Of a DNA stretch of 64,000 bases, positions 34,381-42,088 are shown in pieces. Made by a program: the position numbers and the translations under genes. Location of the stretch: assembly GCF_010906925.1 (NCBI RefSeq), contig NZ_VTVE01000004.1, positions 124,001 through 188,000 of the forward strand, written 5' to 3'. Each line of letters starts with the position of its first letter. The stretch's first letter is position 1. A model generated the notes under the pieces. That model worked only from the letters and a program-made list of their open reading frames with translations, did no database searches and was not told the origin of the DNA. Source of the stretch: Pseudobutyrivibrio xylanivorans (GTDB taxonomy: Bacteria; Bacillota; Clostridia; Lachnospirales; Lachnospiraceae).

Positions 34381-34575
34381 ATGACAGTAGGTGAGATCAT
34401 TACTTGCACAGGACCAGAAGATTTGTACAGAAAAGCTGAGGACTTGCTTCTGAGTGGTATCAAGACAGTGTTTGTTGCGCGAAACACTCTCAAGATCGTA
34501 AGCATGCCAGCTTCAGATAAATTGGGTTCATCAAATATTACTGTATTGCAAAAGAAATCATTAAGCATAGCCTAA
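34381..34575 (+). CDS. 64-residue protein of unknown function
   Basis: MTVGEIITCTGPEDLYRKAE at the start, then DLLLSGIKTVFVARNTLKIV and a polar tail. The ATG at 34381 follows GGGGAGGCACGAGA, a strong ribosome site. It has its own terminator 6 nt after the stop and a structured leader, so it is very likely a real, independently controlled gene. Predicted alpha/beta, soluble, no signal or membrane segment. Family unknown. Confidence 0.72.
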   Translation: MTVGEIITCTGPEDLYRKAEDLLLSGIKTVFVARNTLKIVSMPASDKLGSSNITVLQKKSLSIA

Positions 34576-34580
34576 AGAAA

Positions 34581-34608
34581 AAGAGTGATGGAAACATCAC
34601 TCTTTTTT
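34581..34608 (+). terminator. terminator of the 64-aa gene
   Basis: AAGAGTGATG / CATCACTCTT (34581-34590, 34595-34604), GAAA loop, T tract 34603-34608. Confidence 0.9.
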
Positions 34609-34621
34609 ACTTATGCTAGTA

Positions 34622-34906
34622 TTAAATTACGTTGAGCTTAAGTCTGTTGTAGTCTCGCTCCTCAAGAAGGTCTAAAATGCGACGGGCTCTAGAGTACTGA
34701 GTTCTGTTGATGGAGATAATGCATACCTTGTTGGCTCCATTGTAAATTCTGCGTCTAAAGAAAGGAACCCTGCGCCATGACTTAGTGAAAGCAACTGACT
34801 GCTCTAAAAGCAGCTCAGAGGTTCTGTTAGATACGATTCTATTAGTGGTTCTACAAAGGACCACATCATTTCCGATATTCTTTGAAAGTTTTGGCTTTTT
34901 ATTCAT
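34622..34906 (-). CDS. basic 94-residue protein of unknown function, partner of XRE regulator
   Basis: Arginine- and lysine-rich (FTKSWRRVPFFRRRIYNGAN; RTQYSRARRILDLLEERDYN), with no membrane segment. Start behind AAAGGACAGGACAT, 12 nt after the stop of the XRE gene, so they form a two-gene operon under one palindromic operator. Size, charge and pairing recall toxin-antitoxin or small DNA/RNA-binding systems, but no known toxin motif is visible. Function unknown. Confidence 0.68.
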   Translation of the reverse strand: MNKKPKLSKNIGNDVVLCRTTNRIVSNRTSELLLEQSVAFTKSWRRVPFFRRRIYNGANKVCIISINRTQYSRARRILDLLEERDYNRLKLNVI

Positions 34907-34918
34907 ATGTCCTGTCCT

Positions 34919-35164
34919 TTAGTTTAAATGAATGTCTATTTTTTTCCCCATTGAATTGGCAACCTTCACCAGAAAATCCAGGGATGGATTGTATTTGCCG
35001 CTCTCCATACGGGATATGTTGGACTTTTTGGTGCCGGCTATGTCAGCCAGTGCTGACTGAGTCATATTAAGCTGGTGGCGGGTGTCACGAAGCTCCTTAG
35101 CGATGGAATTACGAGCCGCTAAAGCCTGGGGCGTGACAACTCCATCTGAATATCGATTCTTCAT
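34919..35164 (-). CDS. XRE/Cro-C1-type HTH transcriptional regulator (HigA-like)
   Basis: 81 residues. The helix-turn-helix is at about 28-62: QLNMTQSALADIAGTKKSNI then SRMESGKYNPSLDFL, ending in ANSMGKKIDIHLN. This length and C-terminus are typical of small XRE repressors and HigA-type antitoxins. A perfect 18-bp palindrome 27 bp upstream of its start is the likely self-regulation site. Confidence 0.88.
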   Translation of the reverse strand: MKNRYSDGVVTPQALAARNSIAKELRDTRHQLNMTQSALADIAGTKKSNISRMESGKYNPSLDFLVKVANSMGKKIDIHLN

Positions 35165-35190
35165 GGCATACCTCAGTTTTATATTATTAA

Positions 35191-35208
35191 GTTATCATAT
35201 ATGATAAC
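35191..35208. promoter_or_regulatory. 18-bp perfect palindrome upstream of XRE gene
   Basis: GTTATCATATATGATAAC, the expected form of an XRE-dimer operator, located in the promoter region of the XRE gene. Inferred to mediate autorepression. Confidence 0.7.
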
Positions 35209-35316
35209 ACAAGACAATAGTATTCACAACAAAAACATCCTTTTTTTAATAGGTGGAATGTACTATAATCTTTACTGAGATATTTTTTAATTTTTTAAAT
35301 AGAAAGAGGTTTTAAT

Positions 35317-35523
35317 ATGTACGATTTAACAGGAAAAACAATTGTAGAAATCAAAGATTATGTTAATTCCCTCAGCAACGAGGAGTTAGATAAGTTTATA
35401 GAAGAAGTTGATTTTGCAGATTATGATTTTGATCTTGAGGCTATTGACTTACTTACAAGTTCTAGACTTTACGATTACATTCAGTATTCACACGGCGGAG
35501 AGGCTGAGATTACTTTCGACTAA
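35317..35523 (+). CDS. 68-residue acidic protein of unknown function
   Basis: MYDLTGKTIVEIKDYVNSLS, then NEELDKFIEEVDFADYDFDL; about a third Asp/Glu. Start after AGAAAGAGGTTTTAAT. A TATAAT is present at 35264-35269. It precedes the cellulase gene by 35 nt with no terminator, so read-through is possible. Family unknown. Confidence 0.7.
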   Translation: MYDLTGKTIVEIKDYVNSLSNEELDKFIEEVDFADYDFDLEAIDLLTSSRLYDYIQYSHGGEAEITFD

Positions 35524-35558
35524 AATTTTGACTTGAATCATTTGATGTGGAGGTTGTT

Positions 35559-36845
35559 ATGGTTTCTAAGAAAAAGAAATTTGGTGCATTTATATTTGCA
35601 GTGATTTTTTCTATAGCTATAGTAGGTGGCATTTTTGGAGTTTGTTATTACAAGGGGATAGTTTCATATCCTTGGCAGATTAAGAATGTTACCTCTGCTG
35701 ATAATACCATCGCTTTCTCTAAGGAAGAGACAGTTTCAGAACCAGAGGAAGTAGTAGTGGAGGAGAAGCCAGAGGTTAAGCCTAGTGTAGAGACAGAGGA
35801 GACTAAGCCAGAGCCTGAGACTACTGTAGAGGAGCCAGAGACCACTGAAGAAGAACAGGATGTTGATTTTAATTCATTGCTTTCAGAGGATGGCATTGCT
35901 AATACTGGTGTGAAACTGGACTATTACGGTGCACTTTCTGTATCAGATGGCAAGCTTGTAGACTCACATGGCAAGGAAGTACAGCTTACTGGTATCAGTA
36001 CCCACGGAATCAATTGGTTCCCTGAGTTTGCTGCACCTGAGACTATTGCAAGCCTTAGAAACAATTTTGGAATCAATGTTATCCGTCTTGCTATGTATAC
36101 TAGCGATTACAACGGATACTGTGTTGGTGGCAGTGACAATCAAAAGGATTTGATGGATAAAATTTGTAGCGCAGTTGATGCTGCTACAGAGAATGATATG
36201 TATGTAATCATTGATTGGCATACATTAAACGATGAGAATCCTAACACATACAAGGCAGAGTCTATACAGTTCTTTGGCGAGATGGTTCGCAAATATAAGG
36301 GTAATGACAATGTAATATACGAAATCTGCAACGAGCCTAATGGTGATACTACATGGTCAGATATTAAATCATACGCTAAGGAAGTTATCCCAGTAATCAG
36401 AAACGTAGATTCTGATGCTGTTATTTTGGTGGGCACACCTGAGTGGTCTAGTGACTTAGAGTCAGTTCAGGATGATCCGCTTAATTTCAAAAATATCATG
36501 TATACATATCATTTCTATGCAGCAAGCCACAAGGATGACGCTAGAGCGGAGCTTGAGAGCGCCCTTGAGGCAGGCCTTCCAGTGTTCATTTCCGAGTATG
36601 GACTTGTGTCTGCAGATGGCAACGGAAGTGTTGACACTAAGGAAGCAAAAAAATGGTATGACCTTATAGACGAGTATAAATTATCATCATGTATCTGGAA
36701 TCTTTCCAACAAGGATGAGGGCTCAGCTCTCATTAGCGCAGATTGCCAGAGTACATTAGATTGGAAATACGAGGACCTTTCAGATGAGGGCAAGTATTTC
36801 TTCGACAAACTTTCAGAGGGGAACAAAACAGGAAATGACAACTAA
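35559..36845 (+). CDS. membrane-anchored endo-beta-1,4-glucanase, GH5
   Basis: 428 residues from the ATG at 35559 (GTGGAGG 5 nt upstream). One N-terminal membrane segment (FGAFIFAVIFSIAIVGGIFG) without a cleavage site, then a Glu/Pro/Thr-rich linker (~45-115), then a GH5 catalytic domain (subfamily 2 type): GISTHGINWFPEF, VIRLAMYTSD, YVIIDWHTLNDENP, VIYEICNEPNG (acid/base Glu), YTYHFYAASH, FISEYGLVSADG (nucleophile Glu) and SSCIWNLSNKDEGSAL. It would sit on the outer face of the cytoplasmic membrane and cut cellulose or beta-glucan. No carbohydrate-binding module. Its last 11 nt overlap the aminopeptidase gene. Confidence 0.93.
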   Translation: MVSKKKKFGAFIFAVIFSIAIVGGIFGVCYYKGIVSYPWQIKNVTSADNTIAFSKEETVSEPEEVVVEEKPEVKPSVETEETKPEPETTVEEPETTEEEQDVDFNSLLSEDGIANTGVKLDYYGALSVSDGKLVDSHGKEVQLTGISTHGINWFPEFAAPETIASLRNNFGINVIRLAMYTSDYNGYCVGGSDNQKDLMDKICSAVDAATENDMYVIIDWHTLNDENPNTYKAESIQFFGEMVRKYKGNDNVIYEICNEPNGDTTWSDIKSYAKEVIPVIRNVDSDAVILVGTPEWSSDLESVQDDPLNFKNIMYTYHFYAASHKDDARAELESALEAGLPVFISEYGLVSADGNGSVDTKEAKKWYDLIDEYKLSSCIWNLSNKDEGSALISADCQSTLDWKYEDLSDEGKYFFDKLSEGNKTGNDN

Positions 36846-38628
36846 CGAGAAAATTGCAAAGCTCAGAGAATTAATGAGTGGAAGAGGGATTGATATGTAT
36901 CTTATCCCTACAGATGACTTCCATTCTTCAGAATATGTTGGAGAACATTTTAAGGCTCGCAGCTTTATTACAGGATTTACAGGTTCTGCTGGCACAGCAA
37001 TTATAACTAAGACAGAGGCACACCTTTGGGTTGATGGACGCTATTTCGTTCAGGCTGCCAAGCAGATAGCTGATTCAGAGATTATTCTTGAGAGAATCGG
37101 TGAGCCAGGTGTTCCAGAAATAGATGAATTCATCGAAAAACATTTTGAAGAGGCAGGTTGCCTTGGATTTGACGGCAGATGTGTTTCTGCTAAAAACGCT
37201 GCTAAGTATTATGATATTGCAACTGAAAAGCAGGGTACACTTTTTACAACAGAGGATTTGGTAAATATCATTTGGGAGGATAGACCAGAGCTTCCAAAGG
37301 CTACTACTTGGGTGCTTGAGGATGAGTACTCAGGAGAGAGCATGCAGGCTAAGATATACCGCATCCGAGACAAGATGAAAAAGAAAAAGGCTGATGCACA
37401 CCTTATTTCAAGCCTTTATGATATAGCATACATTTTAAATATCAGAGGAAATGACATTGAAAATGTTCCTGTATTTTTGTCTTTCCTTCTTATTACAGAC
37501 GATAGTGTAATTCTATTTACAGACACAACTAACTGGCCTGAGGAGGTTATGAGTTATCTCAATGACAATAGCGTCAAGCTCTATCCTTACAATATGGTAT
37601 ATCACTATATGCAGAGTGCTGATATGGCTGACAGAAGAGTTCTTCTTGATGAGAGCCTTATTAATTACAACATTGTCAAGGAACTTAAGGGCTCAGCTAA
37701 AATCATCGATGGTAAGAACCCATCTGAGCTTATGCGTGCTATTAAGAATGAGACAGAGATTAAGAATACTAAAATAGCTCATATTAAGGATGGCGTTGCC
37801 TGCACAAAGGCAATTAAATACATCAAGGAAAATATTGGCAAGGTGCCAATGACAGAGATTACTGCTTCTGATTATTATGAAGCTAGAAGAAGAGAGCAGG
37901 AGAATTTCCTGGATCTTTCATTTGGTACAATCTCTGCCTATGGCGGCAATGCTGCTATGATGCACTATAGCGCTAAGCCGGGTTCAGAGGCTACTCTTAA
38001 GCCAGAGGGATTCTTACTTGTTGATTCAGGAGCACACTACCTTGAGGGTACTACTGATATCACTCGTACAATTGCTCTTGGACCACTTACTCAGCAGATG
38101 AAGGAGTACTATACTGTAGTGCTTCGTTGCCATTTGAGACTTCTTGCTGCTAATTTCCCTAAGGGTGTTACAGGAGCCAACTTAGATGTGCTTTCACGTG
38201 GACCTGTTTGGGATATGGGACTTGATTATCGCTGTGGTACAGGTCATGGTGTTGGACATATTTTAAATGTTCACGAGGGACCTAATAATTTCCGTTGGAG
38301 AGTACCAAAGGGACAGAATGCTGCAGAGCTTGTGCCAGGTATGATTACAACAGATGAGCCAGGTCTTTATATAGAGGATGGATTTGGCATCCGAATTGAA
38401 AATGAGCTTCTTTGCGTAGCTGGTGAGACTACAGAGTACGGCGACTTCCGTCACTTTGAGGCAATCACATATTGCCCAATCGATCTTGACCCAGTTATAC
38501 CTGAGATGATGACAGAGGCAGAGAAGAAGACTCTCAACGATTACCATGCCATGGTTCGTGATACTCTTAAGCCATACCTTACTGATGAGGAATATGCATG
38601 GTTGGTTAGTGAGACTAGAGATATATAA
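36835..38628 (+). CDS. Xaa-Pro aminopeptidase (aminopeptidase P, M24B)
   Basis: 597 residues from the ATG at 36835 (MTTNEKIAKLRELMSGRGID). Three-domain form: two creatinase-like N-terminal domains (~1-310) and a pita-bread catalytic domain. Metal ligands appear in FLLVDSGAHYLEGTTDITRT, CGTGHGVGHILNVHEGP, MITTDEPGLYI and GIRIENELL. It removes an N-terminal residue before proline from peptides in the cytoplasm, with Mn or similar metals. The long ~600-residue form is common in Firmicutes and resembles eukaryotic APP1. Start overlaps the cellulase end. Confidence 0.93.
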   Translation: MTTNEKIAKLRELMSGRGIDMYLIPTDDFHSSEYVGEHFKARSFITGFTGSAGTAIITKTEAHLWVDGRYFVQAAKQIADSEIILERIGEPGVPEIDEFIEKHFEEAGCLGFDGRCVSAKNAAKYYDIATEKQGTLFTTEDLVNIIWEDRPELPKATTWVLEDEYSGESMQAKIYRIRDKMKKKKADAHLISSLYDIAYILNIRGNDIENVPVFLSFLLITDDSVILFTDTTNWPEEVMSYLNDNSVKLYPYNMVYHYMQSADMADRRVLLDESLINYNIVKELKGSAKIIDGKNPSELMRAIKNETEIKNTKIAHIKDGVACTKAIKYIKENIGKVPMTEITASDYYEARRREQENFLDLSFGTISAYGGNAAMMHYSAKPGSEATLKPEGFLLVDSGAHYLEGTTDITRTIALGPLTQQMKEYYTVVLRCHLRLLAANFPKGVTGANLDVLSRGPVWDMGLDYRCGTGHGVGHILNVHEGPNNFRWRVPKGQNAAELVPGMITTDEPGLYIEDGFGIRIENELLCVAGETTEYGDFRHFEAITYCPIDLDPVIPEMMTEAEKKTLNDYHAMVRDTLKPYLTDEEYAWLVSETRDI

Positions 38629-38673
38629 AGCAGCTTTTAGCTGTAACGAACATGGTTTATAGAGGATGATGAT

Positions 38674-41376
38674 ATGAAGTTACTTTTAATGGATGGTCAC
38701 AGCATCTTAAATAGAGCTTATTATGGATTACCAGACTTAACAAATAGCGCCGGAGAACACACCGGCGCCATTTTTGGTTTTCTTAATATGATGTTTAAAT
38801 TTATCGAGGATGAGCAGCCAGATAATTTTGCTGTTGCCTTTGATGTACATGCGCCTACATTTAGACACAAGATGTATGACGCTTACAAGGGAACGAGAAA
38901 GCCTATGGACCCTGAGCTTAGGGAGCAGGTGCCTCGTATTCAGGAGATTCTCAAGGCTATGGGAGTTCCTGTAATCACAATGGAAGGCTGGGAGGCTGAT
39001 GACATCCTAGGTACACTTTCTCGCATAGGCCAGGAAAAAGGTATGGATGTGACAATTGTCTCTGGAGATAGAGACTTGCTCCAGCTTGCCACAGATAAAA
39101 TAAAGATTTCTATCCCAAAGACCAAAAAGACAGGTACAGAAATAGAGAACTATTTTGCTAAGGATTTTGAGCAAGCTTACGGAGTTACTCCAAAACAATA
39201 CATAGACGTAAAGGCTCTTATGGGAGATTCATCTGATAATATTCCAGGAGTTGCAGGTATTGGTGAGAAGACAGCCTTTAAGTGGATTGCTCAGTATGGT
39301 TCTATCGAAGAGTGCCACGCTCATGTTTCAGAGATGAAAAAGGCTAAGGTAGTTGATAATTTTATAGAGCAGTGGGATACAGCAGTTCTTTCCAAGGAGC
39401 TTGCCACTATCAATCTCAACGCGCCAATAGAATTAGAAGAGGGCTCTACAAAGCTTGGCAATCTATTTACCGAAGAGGCATATTTGCTCTGTAAGAGATA
39501 TGAGCTTAAAAAGCTTCTTCCTAGATTTGAAAATACAGATACAGCAAGTGTTACAGACAACACTGCTGATAGCTTTAAGCGTGTCAATGATTTCTCAGAA
39601 GTAGAGACATTCTTTGAGGATATTAAAAAGACAGGTAAGGCCTTTATTGGTGCCAGCATTATGGCAGGGGATGATAAGGTGATTCGCGGAGCAGCACTTT
39701 CTGACGGAGAGAGCACTGTTTACGTAGAATGTCAGGGATTTATTTCTGCAGATTATCTGTGCCACAAGTTAATGGAAATTTGCAAGGCTGGTGTGAGACT
39801 GTGCTTTTGGGATTTGAAAAATGTAATGCACCTGATTACTAATATTTTGTCAGATGATGAGAAAAAGGCAGTAATGGAAAAGGGCGGCAAGTCCCAGATT
39901 TTCCCTAACGCAGTGGATGTTTCAGTTGCAGCTTACCTTCTTAATCCTACTAAAAAGGAATACACAGCTGATGATGTAGCAAATGAGATGCTTGGAATTA
40001 TCATTCCAGCAGCAGCTGATTTATTTGGCAAGAAAAAGCTGAAGGACGCTCTTTTAGATGATAGCTTACTTGAGGCTGTTACCACCTATGCTTGCTACGA
40101 GGCTTACGTTGCATATGGGGCCTTTGAAAAGGTGATGGCAGAGATCGAAGCAGCTGGCATGGGTCATATATTTACAGATATTGAGATGCCACTTCTCTAT
40201 ACTCTTTTTGATATGGAGATTCAGGGCATCGCCATGGACAAGGAAGCATTGGCTCAGTTCAGTCAGAAGCTTTCCACCAGAATAGAGGAGCTTGAAAAGG
40301 ATATATACGCCCAGGCTGGTGAGGAATTTAACATCAATTCTCCTAAGCAGCTTGGTGTGATTTTGTTTGAGAAAATGGGAATAGAGGGAGGCAAGAAGAC
40401 CAAGACTGGTTATTCTACTGCAGCAGATGTGCTTGAGGAGCTGGCTCCTGCCAACCCAATCATTGGTAGCATCCTAGAGTATAGACAGCTTGCAAAGCTT
40501 AAGAGTACATATGCAGATGGATTGCAGCCATGTGTTGGCGAAGATGGCAGAGTTCACTCTACTTTCATGCAGACAGTTACTGCCACAGGACGCATCAGTT
40601 CTATCGAGCCAAACCTTCAAAATATTCCTATTAGAATGGAGCTTGGCAAGGAAATCAGAAGAGTATTTTATCCAAAGGATGGATGTGTGTTCTTAGATGC
40701 GGATTATTCTCAGATTGAGCTGAGAGTGCTTGCGCATATGTCAGGGGATGACAATCTTATCGGAGCTTTTAAGGCAGGACAGGATATTCATCGTTCCACT
40801 GCATCACTTGTATTTAACACTCCATTTGATCAGGTTACTGACTTACAGCGCCGCAGCGCCAAGGCTGTTAATTTTGGAATAGTGTACGGTATCAGCGCAT
40901 TTGGTCTTGCTAAGGATATTGGAGTTGGACGCAAAGAGGCACAGGAATATATAGATAATTATCTTAAGGCATACCCTAAGATGCATACATTCCTTGAAGG
41001 ACTCAAGTCAAGTGCCAAGGAAAAGGGCTATGCAGTCACACTTTATGGAAGACGTCGTCCGGTTCCAGAACTTAACTCATCTAATTTTATGAACAGACAG
41101 TTTGGTGAGAGAGTGGCTATGAATTCTCCTATACAGGGAACTGCAGCTGACATTATCAAAATCGCCATGGTCAAGGTTCATGACAGACTTTTGGCAGAGG
41201 GACTTAAGTCCAAGCTCTTGCTTCAGGTTCACGATGAACTTCTAGTTGAAACATATATCGACGAGCAGGAAAAAGTGGAATCTGTTATTAGAGAAGAGAT
41301 GGAAAATGCAGCTGAGCTTTCTGTTAAATTAGAGATAGATATGAATGAAGGCTCTAACTGGCTGGAGGCTCATTAA
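38674..41376 (+). CDS. polA: DNA polymerase I
   Basis: 900 residues. 5'-3' exonuclease domain: MKLLLMDGHSILNRAYYGLP, MEGWEADDILGTLSRIG, TIVSGDRDLLQLA, GDSSDNIPGVAGIGEKTA. The middle domain (~310-510) has the 3'-5' exonuclease fold, but the catalytic DxE motif is replaced (AFIGASIMAGDDK), so proofreading is probably absent, as in Bacillus Pol I. Polymerase motifs are intact: A, DADYSQIELRVLAHMSGD; B, RRSAKAVNFGIVYGISAFGL; C, LLQVHDELLVE. Start ATG 38674 after GAGGATGAT. Followed by two hairpins, then coaE: the polA-coaE order is common in Clostridia. Confidence 0.96.
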   Translation: MKLLLMDGHSILNRAYYGLPDLTNSAGEHTGAIFGFLNMMFKFIEDEQPDNFAVAFDVHAPTFRHKMYDAYKGTRKPMDPELREQVPRIQEILKAMGVPVITMEGWEADDILGTLSRIGQEKGMDVTIVSGDRDLLQLATDKIKISIPKTKKTGTEIENYFAKDFEQAYGVTPKQYIDVKALMGDSSDNIPGVAGIGEKTAFKWIAQYGSIEECHAHVSEMKKAKVVDNFIEQWDTAVLSKELATINLNAPIELEEGSTKLGNLFTEEAYLLCKRYELKKLLPRFENTDTASVTDNTADSFKRVNDFSEVETFFEDIKKTGKAFIGASIMAGDDKVIRGAALSDGESTVYVECQGFISADYLCHKLMEICKAGVRLCFWDLKNVMHLITNILSDDEKKAVMEKGGKSQIFPNAVDVSVAAYLLNPTKKEYTADDVANEMLGIIIPAAADLFGKKKLKDALLDDSLLEAVTTYACYEAYVAYGAFEKVMAEIEAAGMGHIFTDIEMPLLYTLFDMEIQGIAMDKEALAQFSQKLSTRIEELEKDIYAQAGEEFNINSPKQLGVILFEKMGIEGGKKTKTGYSTAADVLEELAPANPIIGSILEYRQLAKLKSTYADGLQPCVGEDGRVHSTFMQTVTATGRISSIEPNLQNIPIRMELGKEIRRVFYPKDGCVFLDADYSQIELRVLAHMSGDDNLIGAFKAGQDIHRSTASLVFNTPFDQVTDLQRRSAKAVNFGIVYGISAFGLAKDIGVGRKEAQEYIDNYLKAYPKMHTFLEGLKSSAKEKGYAVTLYGRRRPVPELNSSNFMNRQFGERVAMNSPIQGTAADIIKIAMVKVHDRLLAEGLKSKLLLQVHDELLVETYIDEQEKVESVIREEMENAAELSVKLEIDMNEGSNWLEAH

Positions 41377-41378
41377 AA

Positions 41379-41455
41379 GCAAGTGATTTCTGCAACTTGA
41401 TTGCAGAAACGCTTGCCACAGCAGGCCCATTGCCGCAGGCAATTTGCATGGGCCT
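41379..41455 (+). other. two tandem hairpins between polA and coaE
   Basis: 41379-41395 pairs with 41401-41416 (stems GCAAG/CTTGC and TTCTGCAA/TTGCAGAA, 5-nt loop). AGGCCCAT (41423-41430) pairs with ATGGGCCT (41448-41455), with GCC/GGC inside. No T tract follows, so they look like mRNA processing or partial-termination structures within the operon. Confidence 0.6.
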
Positions 41456-41481
41456 AGCTTTCCCGTATGCAGGAGTAATGT

Positions 41482-42084
41482 ATGTATTTTATAGGTATAA
41501 CCGGAGGCGTAGGTGCTGGCAAGAGCACAGTGCTTACCCTTCTTAAGGAAAATTTCAACTGCAAGGTACTGCTGGCTGATGAGGTTGCGGCCCAGCTTAT
41601 GACACCAGGACACCAGTGCTTTGACAGAGTTGTGGCACTGGGCTGGCCGGAGAGCATTTTAGATGCTCAGGGTCAAATAGACAGACCTAAGATGGCTAGG
41701 TTTATGTTTGAGGATAATGACTTAAGACAGCAGGTCAATTCTATTGTTCATCCCGCAGTGGAGGCTGAAGTACTAAATCAGGTAGAATGTGAGCGGCACA
41801 GGCACAATATAGAGTACTTTTTCTTTGAGGCTGCATTGCTCATAGAATGTGGTTATGGTAAACTTGTGGATGAGATGTGGTATGTTTTTGCCACCGTTGA
41901 AATCAGAGAAAAGCGTCTTATGGAATCCAGAGGGTACTCTAAGGAACGCATTGCAAATATGATTGCGTGTCAGCGAAGCGATGAGAGTTTTAGAGCTAAT
42001 TGCGATTTTGTCATCGACAATAGTGGTAGCCCACAGGAGACATTAGAGCAGCTTAGAAAATATATTAAGTCTAAAGGGGACTAA
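41482..42084 (+). CDS. coaE: dephospho-CoA kinase
   Basis: 200 residues. MYFIGITGGVGAGKSTVLTL holds the P-loop, VLLADEVAAQLMTPG the substrate-binding Asp, and FFFEAALLIECGYGKLVDEM with EKRLMESRGYSKERIANMI the lid. Last step of coenzyme A synthesis: phosphorylates the 3'-OH of dephospho-CoA. Start 6 nt after AGGAG. The FtsA-like gene begins 4 nt after its stop. Confidence 0.95.
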   Translation: MYFIGITGGVGAGKSTVLTLLKENFNCKVLLADEVAAQLMTPGHQCFDRVVALGWPESILDAQGQIDRPKMARFMFEDNDLRQQVNSIVHPAVEAEVLNQVECERHRHNIEYFFFEAALLIECGYGKLVDEMWYVFATVEIREKRLMESRGYSKERIANMIACQRSDESFRANCDFVIDNSGSPQETLEQLRKYIKSKGD

Positions 42085-42088
42085 GTTT

